The notes under the pieces: generated by a model
What the model saw: the letters and a program-made list of their open reading frames with translations, nothing else
What the model was told of the DNA's origin: nothing
The model's database searches: none
Shown here: positions 26,558 to 40,886 of the stretch, one piece after another
How the letters are laid out: each line of letters begins with the position of its first letter
How positions within the stretch are numbered: position 1 is the stretch's first letter
Origin: Flavobacterium pokkalii
GTDB lineage: Bacteria; Bacteroidota; Bacteroidia; Flavobacteriales; Flavobacteriaceae
DNA: 64,000 nt
Direction of reading: 5' to 3'
NCBI RefSeq assembly: GCF_014596575.1
Contig: NZ_NASZ01000016.1
Coordinates: 1 to 64,000 of the forward strand
Position numbers and translations under genes: made by a program

Positions 26558-27268
26558 AATATAGAAAATCACACCCACATTTAAGGATTTCATATTGATC
26601 TTTTGACCATCGACGCTAATGGATTTAAAAATTGGATTCAAACCGTAACAGGCATAAACATTCAGCGTATTAAAACCAGCCGAAAGATATAAACTGTAGA
26701 GTAGTTTGTTAAAATCATCGTTATTTGTAATTACCGTTTTGCCGTTATCATCCACCAGTACCGATTTACTGTAAACCAGATAACTGAATTTCACACCGCC
26801 ATAAATACGCCAAAACTTGTAGCTTTGATAAGTAGAAGTACGCCAACGGAATTCAAGCGGCACATCGATTAACAACTGAGTAAATTTGTTTTTATCAAAG
26901 TTTGACTGCGAACCTAAAATTGTATAAACCGCATCTTTAGCCGTTCCGGTGATTCCTAAATTCTCATTGTAATTATTATAACTCAAACCCAAACCTGTCG
27001 CAAAAGCTTTTGTTCGCAGTTTATTAATAGGCATATCCCTCAAAAATCCGCCCGAAAGCCCGATGGAGAATTTTTGTTGTTTCAGGCCTATTGGTTTTTG
27101 CTGTAAGGTGTTGTAAATAAAAGCAAAATAAAACTGATCTTCGCGGTACAACGAATCGATTTTCACATCATTGGTTTCGTCCTTTTTAATTTCTTCCTGC
27201 GCAAATCCATTAAAAAAAGAAAGCATTAGCACCAAACTCCAAAAAAACTGTTTTTTAAAAAAATTCAT
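26552..27268 (-). CDS. Outer-membrane beta-barrel protein (PF13568-like)
   Basis: This 238-residue exported protein has a signal peptide ending NGFA-Q. The rest alternates polar and aromatic residues (YFAFIYNTL, FATGLGLSYNNYN, IDVPLEFRWR, YGGVKFSYLVYS), as in an 8- to 10-strand barrel, and it ends in the expected aromatic-rich strand. Bacteroidota annotation often names such proteins porin or PorT family; I see nothing that identifies it as the PorT of the type IX secretion system. Role unknown. Confidence 0.75.
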   Translation of the reverse strand: MNFFKKQFFWSLVLMLSFFNGFAQEEIKKDETNDVKIDSLYREDQFYFAFIYNTLQQKPIGLKQQKFSIGLSGGFLRDMPINKLRTKAFATGLGLSYNNYNENLGITGTAKDAVYTILGSQSNFDKNKFTQLLIDVPLEFRWRTSTYQSYKFWRIYGGVKFSYLVYSKSVLVDDNGKTVITNNDDFNKLLYSLYLSAGFNTLNVYACYGLNPIFKSISVDGQKINMKSLNVGVIFYIL

Positions 27269-27393
27269 AATTTACCGTTTAGGATTTGTTTTTAAACCAT
27301 TTAGGAATTTAAGAAAATTAAGATTTGTTGGATACCAATTTCTTAATCGTAAAAGTAGTTTATATAACTTAATTCTTTACCTAATAAAACAAA

Positions 27394-27418
27394 AAAGGAG
27401 CAAAAAAATTGCTCCTTT
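27394..27418 (-). terminator. Terminator of the glycan/uronate operon
   Basis: AAAGGAGCAA (27394-27403) pairs with TTGCTCCTTT (27409-27418) just past the uxuA stop; on the minus strand a T-run follows. It ends the ten-kilobase operon that starts at the BNR_4 gene. Confidence 0.85.
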
Positions 27419-27425
27419 AATACTC

Positions 27426-28610
27426 TTATTTTTGATTTCCTCTGATTCCTCTTTCCAGACCTCTTAATTCTGCTAAACCTCGTAAGCGACCGATGGCGGA
27501 GTAACCCGGATTCATTTTTTTGTCTAAATCATCCAACATTTGGTGACCGTGATCCGGACGCATTGGCAATCGGTAATCCGGACGACCATTGGTAATCCTT
27601 TTTTGCTGTTCTTCAACGATAGCTTTCATTACTCCGTACATATCTACATCACCATCTAAATGATCAGCTTCGTAGAAGTTTCCTTCAGCATCACGTTTAG
27701 TTGCTCTCAAGTGAATAAAGTTGATACGGTGACCTAATCTTTGCACCATTCCTACTAAGTCGTTATCTTCTCTTACTCCGTAAGAACCCGTACAAAAACA
27801 CAAACCATTACTTTTACTATCTACCACTTCAATCAATTGTTTAGCATCAGCCTCAGTACTTACTACTCTTGGCAAACCTAAAATCGCATAAGGCGGATCA
27901 TCCGGGTGAATAGCCATAATAACGCCTGCTTTTTCGGCAGCCGGTATAATTTCTTTTAAAAATTCGTATAAATTATTTCTCAATTCGGCATCTCCAATTT
28001 CGGCATAATCATCTAAAGCAGCTTGTAATTGTTGCAGAGTATAACCTTCTTCGGCACCCGGTAAACCTGCAATAATATTTTTTACCAATCCTGTTTTTTG
28101 GTCTTCATTCATCGCTTCGAAAACCGTTTTTGCCTTAGCAATTTCTTCGGCTGTATAATCGTTTTCAGCTCCTTTTCTTTTTAGCAAAAACAATTCAAAA
28201 GCAGCAAATTCCATACGGTCAAAACGCAAGGCTTTAGAACCGTCTTCTACTTCAAAAGACAAATCGGTTCTGGTCCAGTCTAAAACCGGCATGAAATTAT
28301 AACAAACGGTATCAATTCCGCAGGCACCTAAATTGGCAATACTCTGACAGTAATTTTCAATGTATTTTTTATAATCTCCTTTTCTGGTTTTGATATTTTC
28401 GTGAACCGGAATGCTCTCCACAACAGACCAGGTTAATCCGGCATCTTCGATTTCTTTTTTTCTTTTTTGAATTTCTTCCACAGTCCAAACCGTTCCGTTT
28501 GGAATATGATGCAAAGCAGTTACAATTCCTGTAGCGCCAGCCATTTTAATATGAGAAAGAGGCACAGAATCCTTTGGTCCGTACCATCTCCAGGTTTGTT
28601 CAATTCCCAT
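27426..28610 (-). CDS. uxuA: Mannonate dehydratase
   Basis: This 394-residue enzyme removes water from D-mannonate to give 2-keto-3-deoxy-D-gluconate. It begins [38 protein letters not shown], the hallmark of UxuA, and keeps [29 protein letters not shown] and [11 protein letters not shown], which contain the metal-binding His, Cys and Asp residues. It is the last gene of the operon and lies 26 bases after a short-chain dehydrogenase that probably makes its substrate. The pair points to glucuronate or galacturonate use. Confidence 0.97.
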   Translation of the reverse strand: MGIEQTWRWYGPKDSVPLSHIKMAGATGIVTALHHIPNGTVWTVEEIQKRKKEIEDAGLTWSVVESIPVHENIKTRKGDYKKYIENYCQSIANLGACGIDTVCYNFMPVLDWTRTDLSFEVEDGSKALRFDRMEFAAFELFLLKRKGAENDYTAEEIAKAKTVFEAMNEDQKTGLVKNIIAGLPGAEEGYTLQQLQAALDDYAEIGDAELRNNLYEFLKEIIPAAEKAGVIMAIHPDDPPYAILGLPRVVSTEADAKQLIEVVDSKSNGLCFCTGSYGVREDNDLVGMVQRLGHRINFIHLRATKRDAEGNFYEADHLDGDVDMYGVMKAIVEEQQKRITNGRPDYRLPMRPDHGHQMLDDLDKKMNPGYSAIGRLRGLAELRGLERGIRGNQK

Positions 28611-28636
28611 TTTTTATAATTTTTTTTTGATTTTTT

Positions 28637-29476
28637 TTAAACTCCGGCGTAAGCTAAAAATCCACCATCAACAGCAACCACAATTCCGGTTACAAAACGG
28701 GAAGCCGGATTACATAGCCACAATAAAGTACTGTCTAAATCACTTGGTTCACCAAATCTTCCCATTGGAGTTTGCGAAAGGATTTTATTCCCTCTCTCCG
28801 TCAAACTTCCATCTTCATTGGTTAATAAAGTTCTGTTTTGTTCCGTTAAAAAGAAACCTGGTGAAAGTGCATTAACACGAATTCCTTCTTTTGCAAAATA
28901 AACCGATAGCCATTCTGTCAAATTACTGATTGCCGCTTTAGCAGCACTGTACGCCACCACTTTTGTCAAAGGATGAAAAGCACTAACTGAAGATATATTA
29001 AGTATACTACATCCTTCTCTTCCAATCATATCTGCAGCAAATACCTGAGTTGGCAACAAAGTACCAATAAAATTCAAATCGAATACAAAGCGCAAACCTT
29101 CGGTATCCAGACCAAAGAAAGTTTGTAATCCTGCTGCTTTATTTTCTCTGTCAAAAGATACATCAGAACTTGTTCCTTTTGGGTGATTTCCTCCTGCACC
29201 ATTAATTAAAATATCAACTAATCCTAAACTCTCATTAATTGCCTTATGGGCTTTTCTCAAACTTGCCTCATCACACACATCAGCCGAAACACCGATTGCC
29301 TGCCCTCCATTACTAATAATTTCATCCGCTAATTTTTGTGCTTTTTCACCATCTCTCCCTAAAACAGCTACTTTGGCTCCCTGATTAGCTAATGCTCTTG
29401 TAAATCCGGCACCCAATACTCCGGCACCTCCTGTAATTACGACTACTTTATCTTTAAGTCCTGAAATTAAATCCAT
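28637..29476 (-). CDS. SDR-family D-mannonate (fructuronate) oxidoreductase, probable
   Basis: This 279-residue short-chain dehydrogenase has the NAD(P) motif TGGAGVLG (residues 15-22), an NGAGG segment and the catalytic Tyr176/Lys180 pair in YSAAK. Bacteroidota often use an SDR instead of classical UxuB to reduce D-fructuronate to D-mannonate. Its position directly upstream of uxuA (26 bases) supports that role; sequence alone shows only the SDR class. It ends with FVTGIVVAVDGGFLAYAGV, normal for the family. Confidence 0.9.
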   Translation of the reverse strand: MDLISGLKDKVVVITGGAGVLGAGFTRALANQGAKVAVLGRDGEKAQKLADEIISNGGQAIGVSADVCDEASLRKAHKAINESLGLVDILINGAGGNHPKGTSSDVSFDRENKAAGLQTFFGLDTEGLRFVFDLNFIGTLLPTQVFAADMIGREGCSILNISSVSAFHPLTKVVAYSAAKAAISNLTEWLSVYFAKEGIRVNALSPGFFLTEQNRTLLTNEDGSLTERGNKILSQTPMGRFGEPSDLDSTLLWLCNPASRFVTGIVVAVDGGFLAYAGV

Positions 29477-29522
29477 CTTTTTTGGTTATTTTGTAAGTTT
29501 TAGCGAAACTACAAAAAAAGAT

Positions 29523-30710
29523 TTATTTATTTCCTTTAATCGTTATTTTAAGGGGATTAGCTAACATTTTGACCTTTTTTTGTAATAAAGTATCCCAATC
29601 GGCGCCATTGGTAATCTGACCGCTTTTTTGCCAGGCAAAACCGGCATAGTACGTTAGTTTGTTATTTTTGGGCTTACAAACAACCAAAAGATTGCTTTGA
29701 TCTTTCGCTTTGGAAACATCCGAAAAAGCTTTGGTAACCAATTTAGGATTGACTACAATTCCTTCCGCTAACAACTGTCCATCGATTTTTTCGACATGAC
29801 GAAACCAGCCTTCTTTAGTATTATTTTTCACTTCGCCTTTGTTGTCATGCAGCGTAATTCCGGCAGTTATATTCGGAACAGTTTTTGACGCCTCCAAACT
29901 AATTTCGAACTTAGAAAAATTAGAACCTAAATCCAAAGTAATTCGCTTTGTTTCTCTCACTCCATACGAACTCCAGGATGCATAAATCAACTCGAAAATC
30001 GTGCGTAAAGAGCCTACAGCAATAGTTTTGTAACCCACAAAATTTTTAGAAACCGCCAATTGATTGTTTTCCCAAATTCCGATTCCACCTGTCCCACGAC
30101 TAGGCCCAACTTGATAGGGATCATAACCCTCACCATGGTCAATATGATAATAACCCGGAGATTTTGTATTCTCAGCGTACCATTTATTAATTATTGGTTT
30201 ATCTGTACGTTTTAACCAAAGATCAATACCGCTGGTAAGTGTCCCTTCGGGTAATTTTTCCTCAACTCTTCGCTGTGCGTCCGGTCCGTAAGTTCTAAAA
30301 GCAACTTTATCATTTTCCCAGGCATAATCATCGGTACGTTCCGGCACGAAACGGGAATAAGCTTTAACAGAACTTTCAACCAATGGTATCGTTTTATCAA
30401 AAACTACTTGATAATCGACTTTGGTTTTAGCCGAAACTTCAGCCTGAAACAACAATTCATCAGAAATTCCATCTTGATTGAAATCAATCCATTGCAGGAC
30501 CACATACTCTTGAGTTCCGTCTTTTTTAATTCGTAAATCGGATATTTTCTTTCCTTTAATTAAATTCGAAAGTGATTTTCCTTTAACAGAAACGACTTCC
30601 TTCCGAGCAAAATCCAGATTGTTTTTTATGGTAATTTTTGTCGTTTCATTTTGGGCATTTGCCAATATTGAAAACGAAAAAAACACCAGTAAACACTTCA
30701 ACAAATTCAT
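29523..30710 (-). CDS. DUF4861 exported protein
   Basis: This protein of about 395 residues has a signal peptide ending ILANA-Q. The body has the DUF4861 pattern: TKITIKNNLDFARKEVV at the start, a middle with ENDKVAFRTYGPDAQRR and a Cys-free jelly-roll-like second half with HVEKIDGQLLAEGIVV. DUF4861 genes occur in Bacteroidota clusters for pectin and other uronate-containing glycans, and the protein is probably a periplasmic carbohydrate-binding or -active protein; no reaction is assigned here. An ATG four codons upstream (30722) is also possible. It is cotranscribed between GH43 and SDR genes. Confidence 0.85.
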   Translation of the reverse strand: MNLLKCLLVFFSFSILANAQNETTKITIKNNLDFARKEVVSVKGKSLSNLIKGKKISDLRIKKDGTQEYVVLQWIDFNQDGISDELLFQAEVSAKTKVDYQVVFDKTIPLVESSVKAYSRFVPERTDDYAWENDKVAFRTYGPDAQRRVEEKLPEGTLTSGIDLWLKRTDKPIINKWYAENTKSPGYYHIDHGEGYDPYQVGPSRGTGGIGIWENNQLAVSKNFVGYKTIAVGSLRTIFELIYASWSSYGVRETKRITLDLGSNFSKFEISLEASKTVPNITAGITLHDNKGEVKNNTKEGWFRHVEKIDGQLLAEGIVVNPKLVTKAFSDVSKAKDQSNLLVVCKPKNNKLTYYAGFAWQKSGQITNGADWDTLLQKKVKMLANPLKITIKGNK

Positions 30711-30753
30711 ATCGTTTCTCATAATTTAAAAATTGAATTTCAAAAACAACTTA

Positions 30754-32919
30754 TTATGTTTTCAAAGGCTGAATTCCTTCCAAAGTAGGTTTTACTTCAA
30801 TGATATTTCCTGCTTCATCAAAAAACATTCGATCAATACAAACTTCACGATTGTATCCTGCCGCACGCCCCATTTCAATTCCTTTTGGAACCGTAAAACG
30901 ATGGTAAACAATATACCATTCGTCTGTTCCCGGAATTTGAATCACCGAATTATGACCTGTTCCATAAATACCCTGCGAAGGATCTTTAGCAATCACCAAA
31001 TTGTTTTCCGGAATAGTAAAATTTCCCAACGGACTATCAGAAGTTGCATAACGCACTCTGTAATTTTCGCTGCGGGTATCATCCTGAGACCATAAAAAAT
31101 AATATTTACCTTTACGGTAAAACACCTCAGTACCTTCTCTGAAAGTTCCATCCGGTTTTAAAACCGTCAGGGTATTTTCTTTGACAGAAATCATGTCATC
31201 ATTGAGTTCGACACCTACCATAAAGCCGTTTCCGTAATACAAATAACTTTTTCCCGAAACCGGATCAGTAAACACATCCGGATCAATAATCTGACCTCTT
31301 GTAATACCATTTGGTTTATTTGCGACCAAGGGTTTTCCAATATCCGTGAAAGGTCCCTGCGGATTGTCGCTCACTGCAACCCCTATTTTGCTTTCGCCGG
31401 TATAGTAAAAGAAATAACGATACTTACCGTCTATTTTTTTCTCAATGGCTGCAGGCGCCCATGCTTTCGCATCTGCCCAGGAAACATCTTTTTTAAAATC
31501 CAGCAAAACTCCGTCATCCGTCCAATCGACTAAATTAGTGGATGAAAAACTCTTAAAATAATCGCCGCTCCATTCAAAAAAACCATCACTGGTAGGATAC
31601 ATATGAAAACGATGGTCTTTATTTGAGTATAAAATTTCAGGATCAGCATAATAGCCAGTCAAGGAAGGATTGTTTCTTACTACTGTTTTTACCTCAAAAG
31701 TAGTTTTGCCTAAAGAACCAAAATCAAAATCATATTGCACTGCTTTTTGAGAAAAATCCTGAGCTCCCAGCGGACTTACATTTGCACCTGATTTAGCTTT
31801 AAATTCCGGATCAAAATTTTTCAAGTCGGTTCCGTTTTTAACTGGAAGCAACATGGTTTTATTGGCTAAATCAACAATCACATTATTTTTTTTGATAGCT
31901 TCCGATTGTGCTTCCGAGATTTCACCATTTGGAAACCAGCCATAAGTAGTAATCAATCGCTGTGCTTCATCGGCAGTTATTGGCAAAACTGTTCCGTGTC
32001 TGGGATGGAAATTCATTGAAACATTTTCATCGATTACTTTAAAATGCTTCAAATCTGTTGATGATGTAAATTGGTATTTACCTTTTCGGTACATATCATA
32101 CATCAATATATAAGTATCCGAATTGTTTAGTTTAAACACTCCAGAACCTTCTACTGATTCATCCGTTTGATCTACATAACCGTCCTGCAAAACATAACCG
32201 GAAGTCAGCTTCTCTGAAATTGCCACTTTAATTCCCTTATCTTTTTCATCTTCGGTTTTTAGAAACAAATGGAATTTCCCATCTTTTTCAATAATATCGG
32301 CATCGATACAAGAACGATTGATTGGGCTGTAAAACAATTGTTGTGGCGCAGTTTCTAAAGCAGTAAAATCCTTATTAGCATACGCATAATAAACAATATC
32401 CGTTCCTCCCGGTTGCAACATCGAGAAGTAAACCATGTATTTTTTAGCCTTGGCGTCGTAAATAGTTTGTGGTGCCCAAACACGCTTCACCTCTTTAAAA
32501 CCATCAAACACTTTTGAAATATCTACTTTGGAAGACGTCCAATGTACTAAATCGGATGATTTTAAAAGTACTATAGCCTGGTTTTCCCAGCCATTGGCTG
32601 TTTGCAAATCGGTCACTGTCATGTAAAAAGCACCATCATTTCCTCTCAAAATGTGCGGATCACGAACACCTCCGGTTGTACTTATTTCGTCTGAGTTAAT
32701 CACTGCCTTATTATCATTTAAAGCATAAAAATTAAAGCCATCTTTACTTAATGCATAGCGAACAGCTTCATCTGTTTTGGCGTTTCCCGTAAAATACACA
32801 AACAAGTAAGCACTTGCGTTTTCTTTCTCTACTGATTTCTGAGTAAGCTTACAAGCAGAAAAGAAAACCAAAATCAGACTTACTGAAATTATTAAAAAAG
32901 CAGATTTTATTTGTTTCAT
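30754..32919 (-). CDS. Lipoprotein with tandem GH43-like domains
   Basis: This 721-residue protein has an SPII signal (FFSAC, Cys near residue 23). Residues about 35-340 form one five-bladed GH43-like propeller, beginning GGVRDPHILR with a second Asp region YMTVTDL. Residues about 410-721 form another: YYADPEILY, FTDPVSGKS, the likely acid in EGTEVFYRKGKYYFLWS and GTGHNSVIQ...VYHRF. GH43 enzymes remove arabinose, xylose or galactose. The second domain has the fuller set of catalytic positions; the first may be a binding or divergent catalytic domain. It is surface- or periplasm-anchored and lies within the glycan operon. Confidence 0.88.
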   Translation of the reverse strand: MKQIKSAFLIISVSLILVFFSACKLTQKSVEKENASAYLFVYFTGNAKTDEAVRYALSKDGFNFYALNDNKAVINSDEISTTGGVRDPHILRGNDGAFYMTVTDLQTANGWENQAIVLLKSSDLVHWTSSKVDISKVFDGFKEVKRVWAPQTIYDAKAKKYMVYFSMLQPGGTDIVYYAYANKDFTALETAPQQLFYSPINRSCIDADIIEKDGKFHLFLKTEDEKDKGIKVAISEKLTSGYVLQDGYVDQTDESVEGSGVFKLNNSDTYILMYDMYRKGKYQFTSSTDLKHFKVIDENVSMNFHPRHGTVLPITADEAQRLITTYGWFPNGEISEAQSEAIKKNNVIVDLANKTMLLPVKNGTDLKNFDPEFKAKSGANVSPLGAQDFSQKAVQYDFDFGSLGKTTFEVKTVVRNNPSLTGYYADPEILYSNKDHRFHMYPTSDGFFEWSGDYFKSFSSTNLVDWTDDGVLLDFKKDVSWADAKAWAPAAIEKKIDGKYRYFFYYTGESKIGVAVSDNPQGPFTDIGKPLVANKPNGITRGQIIDPDVFTDPVSGKSYLYYGNGFMVGVELNDDMISVKENTLTVLKPDGTFREGTEVFYRKGKYYFLWSQDDTRSENYRVRYATSDSPLGNFTIPENNLVIAKDPSQGIYGTGHNSVIQIPGTDEWYIVYHRFTVPKGIEMGRAAGYNREVCIDRMFFDEAGNIIEVKPTLEGIQPLKT

Positions 32920-32931
32920 AGGTAGTAACTA

Positions 32932-32976
32932 TAACGCCTTGGAGCAATTATCTTGATAATCCCGTCCAAGGCGTTA
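32932..32976 (-). terminator. Intra-operon hairpin between GH2 and GH43 genes
   Basis: TAACGCCTTGGA (32932-32943) pairs with TCCAAGGCGTTA (32965-32976), and an inner ATTATC/GATAAT stem continues it. It lies within the 63-base gap between two co-directional genes, where it may attenuate transcription or stabilise the upstream message. There is no strong T-run. Confidence 0.5.
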
Positions 32977-32982
32977 ATTATA

Positions 32983-37490
<4,508 letters not shown>

Positions 37491-37597
37491 TTTTTACAAA
37501 ATAATTCTTTGGATTGACTATTCTATTTCTCTCTAAAAAGATTAAAATAAAATAGCATATCTGTTTTTTTTCAATCGTATTTTTAGCAACTAACTAA

Positions 37598-37628
37598 CAA
37601 ATGTAAACACAACAATTACAAAAACAAA
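37598..37628 (-). promoter_or_regulatory. Promoter of the glycan/uronate operon
   Basis: On the minus strand TTTG (37628-37625), exactly 19 bases, then TACATTTG (37605-37598). It is a close match to the Bacteroidota consensus. It predicts a leader of about 100 bases before the BNR_4 gene. The 303-base divergent gap also contains the GntR gene's upstream region; no clear operator repeat was found. Confidence 0.7.
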
Positions 37629-37793
37629 CCAGCTCCTACCAGTTTTTCAATTTAACTACCGGATACTATTTGAAACTAAAAAGTTGCCTTTTCGAAACGA
37701 AACAACTAAAGAAATCCGAACAACATATCTTAAAAAACCATACCACTATACACCGGTTTTTTTATACCTTTACAAGCCGTCAATTTTCCGAAT

Positions 37794-38792
37794 ATGAAAC
37801 TAATATCCATCAGTAAAAGACAAAATCTACCAAAATACAAGCAAATCATTTTGTCGATAGAAATGTCGATTGCTGAAAAAAGACTGAAAAGAGGGGACAA
37901 ATTACCTTCGGTAAACAAAGTATCTCTCGAATTTGGAATTTCCCGGGACACCGTTTTATTAGCCTATGACGAACTCAAAAAAAGAGGAATTATCTATGCT
38001 ATTTTAGGGAAAGGTTATTATGTAAAAAGTGAAGATTTTAGTTTTGAACAACGCATTTTCTTATTGTTTGACGAGTTGAATGCTTTCAAAGAAGATTTAT
38101 ATAATTCTTTTTTGGAAACCATCAACCGAAATGCCCAAATTGACACTTTTTTCCATTATTTCAATCCCGAAGTTTTTAAAAAACTCATTCATGATAACAA
38201 CGGAAATTATTCGAAATACATCATCATGCCTACTAATTTGATTAATGCTGCAGCCGTAATCAACACCCTGCCGGAAGAAGATGTTTTTATCTTAGACCAG
38301 ACCAATCCGGAGCTAAAACACTTTCCATCGGTTCATCAAAACCACCATAAGGACACTTTTAACGCTCTGGAATCGGGCAAAAACAAAATAAAACAATACA
38401 AAAAACTCATTTTGATTTTTTCCAGCTACAAACAACCCATCGGAATGCGGGAAGGTTTTATTGATTTTTGTCAAAAAAACCAATTGCATTACGACATCAT
38501 TTCCAATTTTGAAAACAACGAAATCCAAAAAGGCGACCTTTACATTATTCCGGACGACCGCCATTTAGTAAACGTTATCGAGCAATCTAAAAAGCAAAAA
38601 TTGATTATCGGAAAAGACATTGGTATCATTTCATACAATGATACTCCGCTAAAAAAAGTAGTAGGTGACGGCATCACCACCATTTCAACCGATTTCAAAG
38701 AAATGGGACGCATTTTGGCCGAATTAATCATGAACCGACAAAAAGAACAAGTGGAAAACAAAAGCAGTTTGATTGTAAGGAATTCTTTGTAG
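37794..38792 (+). CDS. GntR-family regulator with periplasmic-binding-protein-like sensor
   Basis: This 332-residue protein starts with a GntR winged helix (residues 1-75: IEMSIAEKRLKRGDKLPSVNKVSLEFGISRDTVLLAYDELKKRG). The remaining part resembles the LacI/PBP-1 sugar-sensing fold, ending with IGIISYNDTPLKKVVGDGITTISTDFKEMG, a LacI-type stretch. GntR-LacI chimeras control sugar operons in Bacteroidota. It is divergent from the BNR_4-GH2-GH43-uxuA operon and is the obvious candidate regulator, probably relieved or triggered by a sugar or uronate intermediate. Confidence 0.9.
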   Translation: MKLISISKRQNLPKYKQIILSIEMSIAEKRLKRGDKLPSVNKVSLEFGISRDTVLLAYDELKKRGIIYAILGKGYYVKSEDFSFEQRIFLLFDELNAFKEDLYNSFLETINRNAQIDTFFHYFNPEVFKKLIHDNNGNYSKYIIMPTNLINAAAVINTLPEEDVFILDQTNPELKHFPSVHQNHHKDTFNALESGKNKIKQYKKLILIFSSYKQPIGMREGFIDFCQKNQLHYDIISNFENNEIQKGDLYIIPDDRHLVNVIEQSKKQKLIIGKDIGIISYNDTPLKKVVGDGITTISTDFKEMGRILAELIMNRQKEQVENKSSLIVRNSL

Positions 38793-38835
38793 TTAAATAT
38801 TCCTAACAAACTTCAAAAAAAAAAAAAAAAAAACA

Positions 38836-39582
38836 CTAAGAAAAACTGCTTCTCCTTTGTAAATGTTTTCGTTTGGCTTTTATCAGATTGTACCGCATTT
38901 TATCGAGCAACAAACTTATCAGCAAAATTAAAGCCGCAACTATTAATGTTTTCAGTTTCAAATTCAATTTGGAATAACAAAGTCCACCAAATAAACCTCC
39001 TGCAAAAAAGAATGCAATAATATAAATTCGGAGTTTGATACTTTCCTTTAATTTTTCCTTATCAGGATGTAATTCGGGGAAAAACAAATGAGAAACATCA
39101 ATTCCTAAATCGGTAAACAAACCCGTAAGATGAGTAGTTCTCACTACCGCGTTTGAAATTTTTGTCACAAAAGAATTTTGAAGTCCCATCGCGAAAAGCA
39201 AAGCACAAACTATTAAATCAGGAAAACCTTTAGCAAAAGAATCGCTTAAAAAACCAATAATTATCAAGATAAAGAACTCTATAGTTGTTGGAAAAACATA
39301 GATTTTGAGTTCTTTGTTTTTCCCAAATTTCTCCGTTAAAAACCCGGAAGTAAATGAACCCAAAAAGAAAAAAAAGATATAAAGAAAATAAACGGTTCCT
39401 TTCCAAAAATCAAAATTAGAAACATCATTAATAAACAAAGCAAAATGTCCTGTAACATTAGTCGTTAGTTGCCTGAACGCCAAAAAACCGCTTACATTTA
39501 CAATCCCGGCCACAAAGGACAAAACAGTCGCAATTCTCAGATTATGTACTAAAGTTCTTTTTTTGCCCTGATGTCTGAACAT
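38836..39582 (-). CDS. DUF1275 (YoaK-like) membrane protein
   Basis: This 248-residue protein has six or seven hydrophobic helices. The opening ATVLSFVAGIVNVSGFLAFRQLTTNVTGHFALF is the diagnostic DUF1275 region, with the conserved NVTGH. A second conserved MGLQNSFVTK lies near residue 132. The family is a predicted inner-membrane transporter of unknown substrate. Its start has a run of basic residues. It is a single gene between the GntR gene (converging, with a 19-A tract between) and tRNA-Ser. Confidence 0.88.
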   Translation of the reverse strand: MFRHQGKKRTLVHNLRIATVLSFVAGIVNVSGFLAFRQLTTNVTGHFALFINDVSNFDFWKGTVYFLYIFFFFLGSFTSGFLTEKFGKNKELKIYVFPTTIEFFILIIIGFLSDSFAKGFPDLIVCALLFAMGLQNSFVTKISNAVVRTTHLTGLFTDLGIDVSHLFFPELHPDKEKLKESIKLRIYIIAFFFAGGLFGGLCYSKLNLKLKTLIVAALILLISLLLDKMRYNLIKAKRKHLQRRSSFS

Positions 39583-39657
39583 TGTATGCGAATTAATTAA
39601 TTTCCAACATTGTATTACTGCTAAGTTACTAAAACGAACTGAGTAAGAAACAACAAA

Positions 39658-39685
39658 CCCCTAAAAAACATATGTTTTTTAGGGG
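39658..39685. terminator. Perfect 28-base palindrome after tRNA-Ser
   Basis: CCCCTAAAAAACAT pairs perfectly with its complement to 39685. It lies 28 bases past the 3' end of the minus-strand tRNA and probably ends its transcript. Confidence 0.7.
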
Positions 39686-39712
39686 TTTTAACTTACTTTA
39701 TATACACTTTAG

Positions 39713-39799
39713 CAGAGAGGATGGGATTCGAACCCACGATGCAGTTACCCACATACAAACTTTCCAGGCTTGCTCCTTCAACCACTCGGACACCTCTCT
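39713..39799 (-). tRNA. tRNA-Ser(GGA)
   Basis: This 87-base tRNA is read on the minus strand. The acceptor stem AGAGAGG (39799-39793) pairs with CCTCTCT (39720-39714). The D-arm is TCCGAGTGGTTGAAGGA; the anticodon arm GCCTGGAAAGTTTG has GGA, which reads serine codons UCC and UCU. A long variable arm (type II) and the T-arm GTGGGTTCGAATCCCAT are clear. CCA is not encoded. Confidence 0.97.
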
Positions 39800-39854
39800 A
39801 TTTTGAGTTTGCAAATAACTAGAAAAAAATTGAGTTAGAAAAACAAAAAATGAA

Positions 39855-40886
39855 TTATTCTGTCATTTCTCCTCTAAGGGATGTTTCATAAACCGATTTA
39901 AAATCTTTTGGCGCTATATTTTGACTAAGCAAAAACATCAATTTAGTGATTGCAGCTTCGGTGGTAATGTCTTTTCCGGAAATTACGCCAATCTTTTTCA
40001 TATCCGAACTGGTTTCATATTGTCCCATATTGACACTTCCCGCCGAGCATTGCGTAACATTAACTACCTGAACCCCTTTATTAATTGTTGTTTCCAAAGC
40101 ATTTAAAAACCAACTTTCGGTTGTAGCATTTCCGGAACCGTAGGTTTCTAAAACAATTCCTTTTAATTCAGAAATAGCTAAAATAGCGGTAAAAATCCTT
40201 TCGCTCATACCCGGAAACATTTTCACAATCACCACATTCGTATCAAATGAATAGCAAACGTTTAATTCTTTTTCTTTGGCTATAGCCCAAAACAATTCCG
40301 ATTTAAAGTTCAAATAAACGCCCGATTCGGCTAATGCGGGATAATTTGGCGAACAAAAAGCATTAAAATTCTCCGAATTTATCTTCGTAGTCCGATTGCC
40401 ACGATACAATTTGTATTCAAAATAAAGGCAAACTTCCCGAATTACTGCCCGATTATTTTCGCGCATGGACGCAATTTGAATCGCGGTGATTAAATTTTCT
40501 TTAGCATCGGTACGCAAATCGCCAATAGGAAGCTGAGAACCCGTTAAAATAACCGGTTTTGCCAAATTTTCGAGCATAAAACTCAACGCCGAAGCCGTAT
40601 AAGACATTGTATCTGAGCCGTGAAGCACCACAAAACCATCAAATTGATTATAATTAGTTTCCACCACTGAAGCAATAGCTCTCCAATGTTCCGGATTCAT
40701 ATCCGAAGAATCTATAGGTTTTTCAAAAGAAAAAGTTTCAATTTCGCAATCCAGCTGTTTTAACTCAGGAACTCTTTGTAATAATTTACTAAAGTTGAAC
40801 GCTTTTAATGCTCCGGTTTTTAAATCCTTTTGCATCCCAATGGTTCCCCCGGTGTAAATCAGCAGAATTTTAGTCCTTGAGTTCAT
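39855..40886 (-). CDS. ansA: Type I L-asparaginase
   Basis: This 343-residue cytoplasmic enzyme hydrolyses L-asparagine to aspartate and ammonia. The N-terminal loop IYTGGTIGM carries the nucleophilic Thr12; the second catalytic site is VVLHGSDTM (Ser91, Asp92, Thr93), and the conserved LRTDAKENL is present. It has no signal peptide, so it is type I. The start overlaps the end of the upstream acyltransferase gene by 17 bases, so the two are probably translated together. Confidence 0.95.
   Translation of the reverse strand: MNSRTKILLIYTGGTIGMQKDLKTGALKAFNFSKLLQRVPELKQLDCEIETFSFEKPIDSSDMNPEHWRAIASVVETNYNQFDGFVVLHGSDTMSYTASALSFMLENLAKPVILTGSQLPIGDLRTDAKENLITAIQIASMRENNRAVIREVCLYFEYKLYRGNRTTKINSENFNAFCSPNYPALAESGVYLNFKSELFWAIAKEKELNVCYSFDTNVVIVKMFPGMSERIFTAILAISELKGIVLETYGSGNATTESWFLNALETTINKGVQVVNVTQCSAGSVNMGQYETSSDMKKIGVISGKDITTEAAITKLMFLLSQNIAPKDFKSVYETSLRGEMTE

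Noticed and set aside
26552..27268. PorT of the type IX secretion system
   Set aside because: It is an exported barrel of similar length, but I see no specific PorT motif or T9SS gene nearby; a general beta-barrel call is safer.
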